Of a stretch of DNA of 64,000 nucleotides, positions 46,992 to 56,626 are shown piece after piece. Made by a program: the position numbers and the translations under genes. The notes beneath the pieces were generated by a model. It was not told where the DNA came from, ran no database searches, and was given only the letters and a program-made list of their open reading frames with translations. Numbering within the stretch: position 1 is the first letter of the stretch; each line of letters starts with the position of its first letter. The DNA comes from Dendrocalamus latiflorus (Eukaryota; Streptophyta; Magnoliopsida; Poales; Poaceae), in the NCBI GenBank assembly GCA_017311315.1, contig CM029640.1:13715740-13779739 (forward strand), read 5' to 3'.

Positions 46992-47763
46992 ATAGCCACC
47001 CTTGAACTCCACGACGAGCCGCTTCCTGCAATGACCGCCATTGAAGAAACCACTATGCGACGCCTATGCACCACCAAAGAAAAGATCCAGGGACAAGAGC
47101 CACAGGTCAAGCCTACGGCCGTCGGCGCACTAAGTCGTCCACCGCCACACCATGCCTTCCCGCTCGAGCAACGCCGCGCCATGGCTCCCTGGACAAACCC
47201 AGCAGCCGCACCTCCTGCCGCACCCTGGCCGCTGCCACCGGCGCCGGTTGGCCTCCTTCACCCACCGGACGGCGCGCTGTAGCGCGCCCACCCGCTCCGC
47301 CAGCCTGCTCCGCTCGCACAGCGCCGCCACCAACTCCTCACCTTCCTCACGTCCAACCCATCCACGGCTCCGCCCTCCAACGCCTTGTACTCCTTCATTC
47401 CCACCGGTTCTTGCCGCCGCTCCTAATTCCAGTATTATTGGTCACTTGGGTAACAGCTTCTATAGAAGCTTTAGAAATTGTGTCGGGCTATTAATAATTG
47501 AAGAGGTAATTATTTGAGAGATAGGTTTGGTTCTTTATTCACATGTTGGTCTCTACTGTTTTCGTCCCTTCAAAAAAATAAGGCTACACATGAGACATTT
47601 CTGTTGGGAAGCTTCATTGATGTGCACAATTTTAGTTTGATTATGCTTTTAGCTGGTCAATATTTCATCTTTTCCCGAATCTCCCTTAACAGAAGAAATA
47701 GAAGCTGGAGTGATTGCCTTGCCGCATAGGAAGTATGATGAATTACAATGGAATAGAAGTTGA

Positions 47764-48481
47764 GTAGAGTGGTTGGTGTTGGGCTGTAGGTATAAACTGT
47801 TCAATATGGTTTCGTACTCTTTGTTGTGAGCTGCCTAAATCATGAATCGGAAGCCTGATGTAGCACTAAGAACTGTCGCTGGATATTTATCTGGCCACTT
47901 CAGTACATACGAGATACTCTTTCCTTCACAGTATAATGTCTTGGACACACCAGGAACCTATCCCCTGCTTAGTACCTTAGGTTGGCTGCCAAAAACTAGC
48001 ACATTGTCATAGATCATAGTTGGTTATTACTAGAGTTACTATGTCACGATTGGTTCGAAAATGAAAGAGGATATATTCCTTATTCTAATAAGCTAACTGC
48101 TGTTGATTAGCTCGATGTACTATTTGCTAGATCATTTTTTACTTTAGGTTCCCAATCGGTTCTGAAGTTTGAAGAAATTGCTCCTACATTATGTAATGCG
48201 TAATGGTGACAGCGAGTCCTCACTGCTAATTTCACTCTCGGGCTCCCATGTTTGCCAAAGCTGCATTTTTTATTCAAGTCTATGAAGTCCAATGTCTTGA
48301 GCGCAAATGGATTCTTGATCATTACATTTTTTTTACTAATAATATGATTATGAGAAATAAAAAGAGACCATGAAAATCATGATGTCATACTGATGCTTTT
48401 CTTCATTTTGTCGTACAAAATAGGATCATCGGTGCCGCCAAATGTACTGAATAATTCAGAATGCTCAAAAAAAAATATGTC
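47764..48481. other. Flank between the possible host gene and the LINE, no gene seen
   Basis: AT-rich sequence with stops in all frames. It may be the 3' UTR and downstream DNA of the possible host gene. Confidence 0.3.
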
Positions 48482-48498
48482 ATATTGGCATGTTGCAA

Positions 48499-50131
48499 CG
48501 GTCAATTGCTTTTGGGGGGGGCGGATGTCAAGAAGGATGGTGCTGCAACGGGCATTAGGTTGAGTTTTGAGGAATGGCATGAGAAGGAGGAAGGCTTCTT
48601 GCTCCCTAAAGTTTGGGTCAGGGTTTTTGGGATGACAAAAGCTTTGAGAGAGTTTCTGAACCTTTGGGCGGTCGGGTCCATGCTTGGTTCAACGCAGACG
48701 GTGGATATGGAGCTGACAAGGAAGAGTGAGTTTGGTAGGATTTTTGTGGCGGTCCTTAATCCAAAGTTGATCCCTGCTCATTTGGATGTGGTCATTGGAG
48801 ATCATTACTTTGAGCTGGCATTCGAGGTGGAAAGGAGAGGGGTTGATGAGAATGGAGAAGAAGTTGAAGTAGAGTGGAATGGAGGGGACAGTGGGGGTTC
48901 TGGTAATGAGGAAGAGGGTTCGGAGGAAGAGGATTTGTTGGGAGAGGAGATGGAAGGTGCTAGGGAGCACAAACGCTTGAGGGGAGTAGAGGGAGGAAGC
49001 AGTGGGGCGCCAGCTAATGAGGAAAGGTCAGGCAGTGTTTCTCTAAAAGAAAAAGTTCAGAACATGAGTGAAGTGGAGTTCAGAGCTTTTCTCAGAGAAA
49101 AAGCAGAGGAACTCCTGGGGGTATTGGTGAAAAAAGTGTTAGAAGAGGCAGCTGACAAAGTGTTTGCGGAAAAGGAGGAGCTTTTGGGCAGTGAGGGCTG
49201 TCTGGGTGAAGCTTTGGTTGGGGACAAAGGGCAGCTTGGTTTGTTGGGTGAGCAGAAAGGTGCTGGGAAGGGGCCGGATGGATTTCCTTTGGGGGCCGGG
49301 TGTGTATTTGGTGATGTTGTTGCGTCTGGAGGGGGAGTGGGGGAAGGTTTGGACGGGATGGAGGTGGTTTCTCCGGTGCAGGGTCGGGAGGAGGGGCTGG
49401 ACTGGGCAGTTGGCGCCTTCCAGGACAGTAATGGGAAGGCGTTAAGCCAGGAAGGTTTGGTGGCGTTTTCTGAGAATGAGGAGCAGTGGGAAGCTTCGGT
49501 GGGCTCGGGTGTTGGGCTGGAGGTGCAGAGCCGGTCTGGAGGAGGTGCAGCTGTGGGTCGGCGAGGGAGCGGCTCCTTGACGGTGGGCAATGCGGAGGCA
49601 GCGGCGGCAATAAGGGAGGTGGTGGTTTCACCATCAAGGGCCAGTCCTCGCTTGGCCGGGGTCTCTGAAGAGCATACTTTGAAGCGGGCGGAGCGGCGGG
49701 CGGTGGTTCGCAACCTGGAGCAAAAGGAAGGTATTAATTCAGTTCAGTCTTTTTGTTCTTTGCCTATCTCTTTTGCTGTTAAGAGGATTAGTGAGTTGGG
49801 AATAGTGGCGGGTAATAGTAATGAAAATATTTTTTCTGCTGTTAGTCTCATGGTTGGTTTAGAGAAGGCTAAAGTTTTGGACAGACAAGGCAAGTGCAAT
49901 AATAGCTCTCTAAGTAGTGCTACTGATTCAGAAAGTTTAGAGGGTTTAGGTTTAGAGGCAGTGAGGAACTTGTGTGAGGATTTGGGAGATGATATTTTTG
50001 ATGATGATAGCTATCACCTAAGTAGTGATGCCAAGGCTATTATCAAAAAACATAAGTCAAACGCTAAGTCGTTGGGAAAAAGGACTTGTGAAAAAAGAAA
50101 AGTTAAAATTTCGAAACGGTGTTCATCATGA
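48499..50131 (+). pseudogene. LINE ORF1 (DUF4283-like), start missing
   Basis: The coding frame is open from the 5' truncation to the TGA at 50129-50131. The first part (LPKVWVRVFGMTKALREFL, LWAVGSMLGSTQTVDM, GRIFVAVLNPKLIP) is the second half of the DUF4283 domain of plant LINE ORF1 proteins, thought to bind RNA in the ribonucleoprotein. An acidic stretch follows (GGDSGGSGNEEEGSEEEDLL), then a helical Glu-rich segment and a Gly/Val-rich linker. The C-terminus is basic (HKSNAKSLGKRTCEKRKVKI). The zinc knuckle often found in these proteins is not seen. Apart from the missing N-terminus there is no internal stop. Confidence 0.85.
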
Positions 50132-53100
50132 GAGGAATTTTTTGGAATAGCACAGGTCTTAAAGACTTGGCTAAATCAAGATTTCTTTGGGAAACTTCTA
50201 GAGAGTTGAGCTTAGATTTTATAGCTCTTTTGGAAACCGGGAAGAAACACTTCTCGCAAGCAAAGCTTAATAAGTTATGCGGGGGAAGAAATTTCATCTG
50301 GCACTGGACGGTGCCTTGTGGGAGATCAGGTGGCATCCTGTTGGGAGTTAATCTAGACTTTTTTGATATAGGCAGTATTGCGGAAGGGGATTTCTACGTG
50401 AAGTTCCATCTCAAAAATAAAAAAGATGGCTTTCAATGGATCTTGGTGGATGTTTATGGGGCAACTCAACCAGAATTCAAAGAGATTTTTCTTACCGAGT
50501 TAGTCCATGCATGTAATAAGGAGACATTGCCAATTATGATTGGTGGGGATTTCAATATCATCCGAAATCCGAGTGAAAAAAATAATGATAGGTTTGATGG
50601 AAAATGGCCCTTTCTCTTTAATGCAATCATAGATAGCTTAAACTTAAGGGAAATTGTTCTGTCTGGTAGAATCTTTACTTGGGCTAATTCTCGGAAAGTA
50701 CCAACGTATGAAAAGCTGGATAGGATTTTAGTAAGCACGGAGTGGGAACAAAAGTTCCCTCTCTCTATGGTGAGGGCTTTGGGGAGAAATTTGTCGGATC
50801 ATACCCCACTCTTGCTTAACACGGGTGAAAGAACCCAGTGTAAGAGTCAACCAATGTTCAAATTTGAACTCAGTTGGTTTTTACATGAGGGTTTCTTTGA
50901 CTTAGTGTCCAAGGTTTGGAAAGAAGAAAAAAAGGGTAGTTCGGCTCTGCAAAGGTGGCAGAATAAAATCAGAAGATTGAGGCAATTTTTTAGAGGTTGG
51001 GCAAAGAATGAGAATGGGACATTTAAGAAGGAAAAGCAAGAGTTGGTCAGGATAGCGGATAAGCTTGATAAAAAAGCTGAAACTCAGCTTCTGAGTCAGC
51101 AGGAAAAGGGACCTGTTGCAAGGGGTGAAAGAAAGGCTGGCTCGTTTACTTCGGGAGGAGGAGGTTAAATGGTTCCAAAGGGCCAAGACCTCGGAGCTTT
51201 TGCAGGGAGATAACAATACAAAGTATTTCCATTTGGTTGCGAATGGAAAAAGAAGAAAATCTAGAATTTGTAGGCTTGAACAAGAAGAAGGGTGAGAAGA
51301 TAATCTGGAAAAATTCATTACAAATTATTATAAAAAGCTCTTTGGGCCGACGTGAAAAAATTTATTGACTCTTGACGAAACGTACAAAGACGATATCACG
51401 CAGGTATCCGAATCAGAGAATAGGATTCTTACGGATGTTTTTTCAGAAAAAGAGGTAAGAGAGGCCATTCTTCAAATGAAACACAATAAAGCTCTGGGCC
51501 CTGATGGGTTTCCCGTCGAGTTTTATCAAGTTTTTTGGAGTCTAATTAAAGATGACCTAATGGCCATGTTTAAAGATTTCCACATGAATAAGCTCTCTCT
51601 TTTTAGCCTAAATTTTGGGATAATAGCGCTCCTGCCAAAACAAATAGAGGTTAAGCAAATACAACAGTATAGACCCATTTGTATGCTTAATGTCAGTTTT
51701 AAGATTTTCACAAAAGTGATGGCTAATAGGTTTTCGGGGATTGCGAGTAAGGTGATTAGACCTTCTCAAACAGCTTTTATTCCGGGAAGAAATATTATGG
51801 AAGGTGCAGTTGTTCTACATGAAACGTTGCATGAGATGCACAAGAAAAAATTAGGTGGGGTTATTCTCAAACTAGATTTCGAGAAAGCAAGTTCTGAGAT
51901 TAAAAGGCTTTTCATCTGCTTGGTGTAAGTGGATCGAATATATTGTAAGTGGTGGCAGTGTAGGGGTTAAAGTGAATGATAATATAGGCAAGTACTTTCA
52001 GACTAGTAAAGGTTTGAGGCAAGGGGACCCTCTTTCTCCAATTTTGTATAACCTAGTAGCAGACATGTTGGCAATTCTTTTAGATAGGGCAAAAGGCAAG
52101 GGGCATTTTAGGGGTTTAATACCTCATTTGGTTGATGGCGGTTTGTCGATTCTCCAGTATGCGGATGATACTATCCTTTTTTTGGAAAATGACCTCGATG
52201 AGGCAAAGAATCTTAAGTTAGTTCTAAGTTCTTTCGAGGAGTTGTCGGGCCTTCAAATAAATTTCCATAAAAGTGAGGTTTTTTGTTTTGGGGACGCTAA
52301 GGTCAAAAGTGCCGACTATGTTGAACTTTTTGGGTGCAAGGAGGGATCTCTACCATTTAGGTACTTAGGTCTCCCTATGCATCATAGAAAAGTTTTGAAC
52401 AAGGAATGGAGGCAAGTCGAAGAAAGATTTCAGAAAAAGTTGAGTAGCTGGAAAGGCAAATTACTTTCGGTAGGTGGCAGACTTGTTTTAATCAATTCAG
52501 TTCTATCAAGTCTCCCGACGTTTATGATGTCCTTTTTCAAGATTCCTAAAGGGATCCTTAAGAAACTGGATTATTATCGATCCAGATTTTTTTGGCAGAA
52601 TGATGGGAATGAAAAGAAATATAGATTGGCCAGGTGGGGTATCCTTAGTCAACCAAAGTGTGTGGGGGGTTTGGGCATTTTAAACCTGGAAGTGCAGAAT
52701 TGCTGTCTGTTAAGTAAATGGTTGTTTAAGTTACTAAATGAAGATGGCCTCTGGCAATGCTTGATCAAGAGAAAGTATTTGAAAGGTATGACCTTATCAC
52801 AAGTAGTTAAGCGTCCAGGGGACTCTCAGTTCTGGAGTGGTCTTCTGGAAGTCAAAAATCTTTTTCTAGAGAGAAGCAGGTTTAAGGTTAACAATGGACA
52901 ACAATCGAGATTTTGGGAAGACATTTGGATTGGGAAGGAAGCTTTAAGGACGAAATTCCCAGATTTGTATAGGATTGTTAGAAAGAGGGATGAGACAGTT
53001 GCTCAAGTTCTTAGTGCTGCACCGCTAAAAGTTTCTTTTAGGAGAGCTTTAGTAGGTGAAAAAAGGGCTTCGTGGCTTAGATTGGTGAGGATGATAGTTA

Positions 53101-53759
53101 GGGTGGTTCTGAATGAACGGGAGGATGTGCTAGTTTGGAATTTACATAAGAGTGGCTTTTTCTCTGTTAGGTCCTTGTACAGAGATCTCATGGAAGGGAA
53201 TTGCATTCCAGAAAAGAGTTTATTCTGGAAGACAAAGATACCACTTAAAATTAAGGTGTTCCTTTGGTTTTTGAAGAAGGGAGTTATTTTAACAAAGGAT
53301 AACCTTGCAAAAAGGTAGTGGCAAGGAAGTATTAGGTGCTGCTTTTGTCTCTCTAATGAGAGCATTCAACATCTCTTTTTTGATTGCCATGTGGCTCGGG
53401 CTGTTTGGAATGTGCTAGTCATTAGCTTTGGATTTCAACCACCGGCTAGTGTTGAGATGATGTTTGGTTCTTGGCTTAGAAGTTTTTCTTTAAAGCTTAG
53501 AAATCAGATTTTAGTTGGTTTAGCGGCTTTTTGCTGGGCCTTGTGGTTGAATAGAAATGACGCCGTTTTCAAAAGGTCCAATACTTACTCTTTTGTGCAG
53601 GTCATTTTCAGGGGGACTTATTGGATCAGATGCTGGTCGCAATTATCTAAAGAGGAAGCGAGAAGGGAGCTTTTAAGCGGTTGCAAAACGATAGAGAGAG
53701 TGGCGTTGGAGTTTTTCGGCGCGTTTGGTTGGAGCACTTGTTTTAGATTGAAGGATTAA
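50128..53759 (+). pseudogene. LINE ORF2: endonuclease, reverse transcriptase, zf-RVT
   Basis: ORF2 begins at ATG 50128, overlapping the ORF1 stop as ATGA. The endonuclease (50128-50820) shows LLET, GGDFNIIRNPSE and the SDHTPLLL end. The RT (about 51480-52300) shows ALGPDGFPVEFY, RPICMLNV, GVILKLDFEKA, GLRQGDPLSPILYN and the catalytic YADD. The zf-RVT domain follows at about 53140-53400 (KIKVFLWFLKK, then the CCFC-x-HLFFDCH pattern). Damage includes a 1-nt frameshift near 51115, TGA 51293-51295 and TGA 51353-51355. A deletion with frame change right after LDFEKA (about 51888) removes some 20 residues, and TAG lies at 53316-53318. The protein cannot be made. Confidence 0.93.
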
Positions 53760-53875
53760 GTCCTTTTGGCTTGTGCGCGGTGCTTAAGTTCTTTTGTATC
53801 GCGGTTGTGTTGTAATGTGGACTTTGTTTTGTGCTACTGTTTGGCCGTAGTTATTCCCGTGGAATGATCAAGGCC

Positions 53876-53893
53876 GGAATTTTATGAAATTCC
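53876..53893 (+). other. 3'-terminal hairpin of the LINE
   Basis: GGAATTT-TATG-AAATTCC forms a 7-bp stem just before TTATCT and the poly(A). Equivalent but different stems occur in the two other LINE tails (12824-12835 and 45527-45539). Confidence 0.7.
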
Positions 53894-53923
53894 GTTATCT
53901 AAAAAAATATTGGCATGTTGCAA

Positions 53924-54354
53924 GGTAAATTTTTTAGATGTTCAATACACTAGCGGATGATAGAATGGAAAGTGAAATGTGTGTCTGCTTAGTAGTTGAA
54001 TTCAGAATATTCATGTAATTGCTGTGTATCACACGAGTTGATTGTCATGATCCAATGGCACCGAGAAGGATGAACTGAGCTGCCTGTAAGGCCTTGATCA
54101 CCAAGGTTATATAGTTGAGACAATTTTTATCACTACTGAACTAGGCATGCTGCCATTGTATAACGTATATGTTGCGTCGTTTGTTAAATTTGCCATTGTG
54201 TTGTATGCCATGGAAACAATGGTAGTGTTCACAATGCACCGTCTTTCTATATACATGTTATTTATTGTCTTCTTTGACTTGAATAGCATTGTCAGTCAAA
54301 AGAATTAACAGATAAAAAACTATTTGGCAAATGTCAATAGAGCTCTTCATGTTT
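53924..54354. other. Flank right of the LINE, no gene seen
   Basis: AT-rich, with stops in all frames. It continues the sequence left of 48499 once the LINE is removed. Confidence 0.3.
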
Positions 54355-54473
54355 CATGCATGGACGCGGCATAGTGCGCAAACCTATCTAGGGCGATTGC
54401 GACCAAGAAGCTTGGGAGGATGATGCGGTCGCTGGGGTAGAACCTGACGGGGGCGGCCGTCCACACAGGCAAA
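54355..54473 (-). pseudogene. Gene scrap, product unknown
   Basis: A GC-rich island reads on the minus strand as LPVWTAAPVRFYPSDRII then LPSFLVAIALDRFAHYAAS, ending in a stop. It looks like coding sequence in composition and hydrophobic pattern but I cannot assign a family. No start or neighbouring exon is visible. Confidence 0.25.
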
Positions 54474-54954
54474 CAAAGCAGAGAAGCGATAGTGCTGCGT
54501 CCATTCAATATTTTATCCTTCCAAAATTTTGCATGGAGTGACGAACTTATAGCAACCCCAGGCTATACGGGAAAGTCTTTTTTAAGGAGCCATGGTGCAA
54601 TGCCATCAAATTAATGGCAACCATTTAACACTAATCTCACTTTTTAGATTATGGCTTATGGCTTCTCTTGAAGAAATAAATAGGACATAACTTTTTCGAA
54701 GTAGTTTATCGGGACAAGCTTTTCTAATTGACTTATCGATATTCAGTTCATTCGCATAATTATCGAAAAAGATTAAAGGAAAACGGAATTAGGGGAAGAA
54801 AGAGGGGGAAGTTCAACCAATCCCCCTGAGAGTTGTGTGGGAGGTTGGAGGCTTTAGGCTGAGCTTTTTAAGGAGAGGAAGGACTAGAGGGAGGAGGGAA
54901 ACCCTAACTATTTCCTCCACCCGGCTGTCTTGCAGCCACCACCCCTACAACTAA

Positions 54955-55051
54955 GGGCCTGTTTGGAACAGAGGAATTTCACAGGAATTTTGCAGGAAAC
55001 AGTTCAATTCCCGCAGGAATCGGGAAAAATTCCCGCATTCCAAACAGGGCC
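54955..55051. mobile_element. Short MITE with TAA target duplication
   Basis: The terminal repeats GGGCCTGTTTGGA (54955-54967) and their complement (55039-55051) are flanked by TAA at 54952-54954 and 55052-55054. It is 97 bp with no coding capacity. The TAA site suits a Tourist/PIF-Harbinger-type MITE. Confidence 0.8.
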
Positions 55052-55054
55052 TAA

Positions 55055-56617
55055 TAACGCACTAAAACTTTACCTGTGAAGGCGGTGGCACAAGTGGCTG
55101 ACGGTCCTCCCCATCAATCGAAAGCGGCAGTGAGGTGGGTTTTGCACTGACTAGGGTCTAGGGAGAGTTGATAGGACAATGAGTTGCTGTGTCTGGGGAG
55201 GAAGAGGGGGCGGAGGTGGGAAAGACAGCCTCACCGATGTAGTCGATGGCAGGGCGGTAGACTTCAAGAAGGCGGCACGGTAGCCATGGTTAAGGGGAAG
55301 GACTTGTGGTGTGGAAGCCTAGGAGTAGATAGATCGGGTGGAGAAGGAATCGAGAAAAATAGACTTCACTCATTGTTAGGTGATCCCATGTGAGGAACTC
55401 AGATTTTTTTAGGCGTCTTTGTGTTCACACAACTGTTCAATATTTTAGTTACACATAGATAATAAATAGACTACTTATATTACAATACCATAACAATGTT
55501 TTTTACATAAAGTATAACATAACAATCGATTACAGAGTTTTAAAGCTTACAAGCCAAACTTACTTAATTTACAGACGGAATACGACAAAAAGTGGCGACA
55601 CCATAGGCAACGCTTGAATGTAAGGTTGACCTAAAACGTATGATCTTTACCATCGTAGTATTCATCATCTGCTGATATGTCCTCTTCATAATAATCATTT
55701 TCTGAACCAAAATATGTAAGAATAAGTACATTTGTACTAAAAAAGCAACGATGGTAAAGTTTTATAAGGCACTTGAGAATATCAAGGGAAATATCTGTCA
55801 AGAAGGGTTTGCTTTGGGTCTATCATCACCAGTACCCATATAATTTTATTTGTAAACATTTGACTTAAATTAAAACAAGCTCATATAAAATGTTTTGTTA
55901 AAGGGGTTATCCATTAACAATTTCCAACTTCCAAGTTGTCACAATTTTAACTAATAATGTCTTATGCCTTGATTTAGGTATCACCCCTTTCGACACAGCT
56001 CCATTAACCGGAAACATGATATATTTGAATGATTTGGTTTTATCTTTGCACAGAATGCCTAACTTTATCCACACGATATCCATGACTTGTACGGAGCCAG
56101 AATTACAGGATTCATTACTGATTCACAACCGTTAGTACTACTCAGTACAGAGAAGTTGTCTTTCAGTAGCGAGTCCCTTACCAAGCCTAGGTACGAGTGC
56201 TCCTCCTCTGCTCCCAAGGGTCATACTATGGCATAAGCCGATCTGCAGTCCACGTCAACACCGAGCATACTCGTCGCAATACCATTGAAACTAATACAAT
56301 AATTGAATCAAGTTCGAGTAATTGATCATGTGGATGGGAGGTAAACATGTCCTTTCTCATGGTACAAGTTAATTTCTTATATGCTTTTGACAGATTTACC
56401 TTTCTAGCAGAGACTTGTGCACTAACCACTAAGTAGCATATGCACACAGTCACCTTCAAACCACACACCCATATCCGCCCTCAACTAACACTATCCATAA
56501 CATCACTCCAAGCAAGTAATCCAACACTTTTGTTCATCATACCACAATTATCATAAATTCCAACAGGTCAACTTGCGATAGCAGACCATAAAGTAATGAG
56601 ATTATTGTTGTCCAAGT
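55055..56617. other. Intergenic, with a possible acidic C-terminal exon at 55635-55704
   Basis: No complete gene is seen. On the minus strand, after an acceptor-like TTGGTTCAG, about 55635-55704 reads ENDYYEEDISADDEYYDGKD and ends a few residues later at TAG. This looks like the acidic tail of some protein. A further open minus frame of about 69 codons (55915-56125) lies upstream but the family is unknown. Both are weak. Confidence 0.25.
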
Positions 56618-56626
56618 TTATTACTA

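Larger units (their letters stand above)
45494..47508 (-). mobile_element. LINE-tailed retroinsertion, interrupted by a solo LTR
   Basis: At the left end a T-rich run (45494-45519, broken by A) is followed by AGATAAGGATACAAGATCCGG, the same 3' tail as the LINE at 12.8 kb. It is therefore a minus-strand retrotransposed copy. A 101-codon minus frame ends at 45674 with KFGWLSWMRLGAWLKARTEK, loosely like LINE ORF2 C-termini. Farther upstream the GC-rich sequence has no LINE similarity that I can see. The solo LTR (46052-46991) sits inside. Possible old target copies are ATTACTCGAGAAATA at 45479-45493 and ATTATTTGAGAGATA at 47509-47523 (12 of 15 identical), so the right boundary is tentative. Confidence 0.5.
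43224..47763 (+). other. Possible host gene with splice-like exons, unidentified
   Basis: I do not recognise this product. Exon-like blocks with good GT/AG borders are 43712-43821 (reading NTSANHSNLHLGPHPGCSLV and then LLEDARFDATTFGV), 44641-44728 (QETNVVFELPAPSAAIHLES), 45025-45082 (YHADQDLIRKDITRDSYE), 45290-45331 (ATREVKESEVIASE) and 47693-47763 (EIEAGVIALPHRKYDELQWN, then stop TGA 47761-47763). The phases between blocks do not all join and a block at 44270-44380 (VYAGLHRPRSHVAARFMI) is followed by a stop. So either I have the splicing wrong or the gene is decayed. The LINE-tailed insertion at 45.5-47.5 kb would sit in its last intron. The sequence after 47763 looks like a 3' UTR. Confidence 0.3.
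48499..53906 (+). mobile_element. L1-like LINE, 5.4 kb, 17-bp TSD, slightly 5'-truncated
   Basis: ATATTGGCATGTTGCAA is present at 48482-48498 and 53907-53923. Between them lie ORF1 (missing its start), ORF2, a 3' UTR of about 145 bp and a short poly(A). The element starts inside the ORF1 RNA-binding-like domain. The frame that appears to begin at 48461 therefore uses an ATG in flanking DNA. It retains a hairpin and TTATCT before the poly(A). Confidence 0.95.

Noticed and set aside
48461..48498. ATG at 48461 as the start of LINE ORF1
   Set aside because: It lies in the target sequence left of the insertion (TSD 48482-48498), so the frame continuity is accidental.
50119..50127. Start of LINE ORF2 at 50119
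   Set aside because: The codon there is GTG; the first ATG is 50128.
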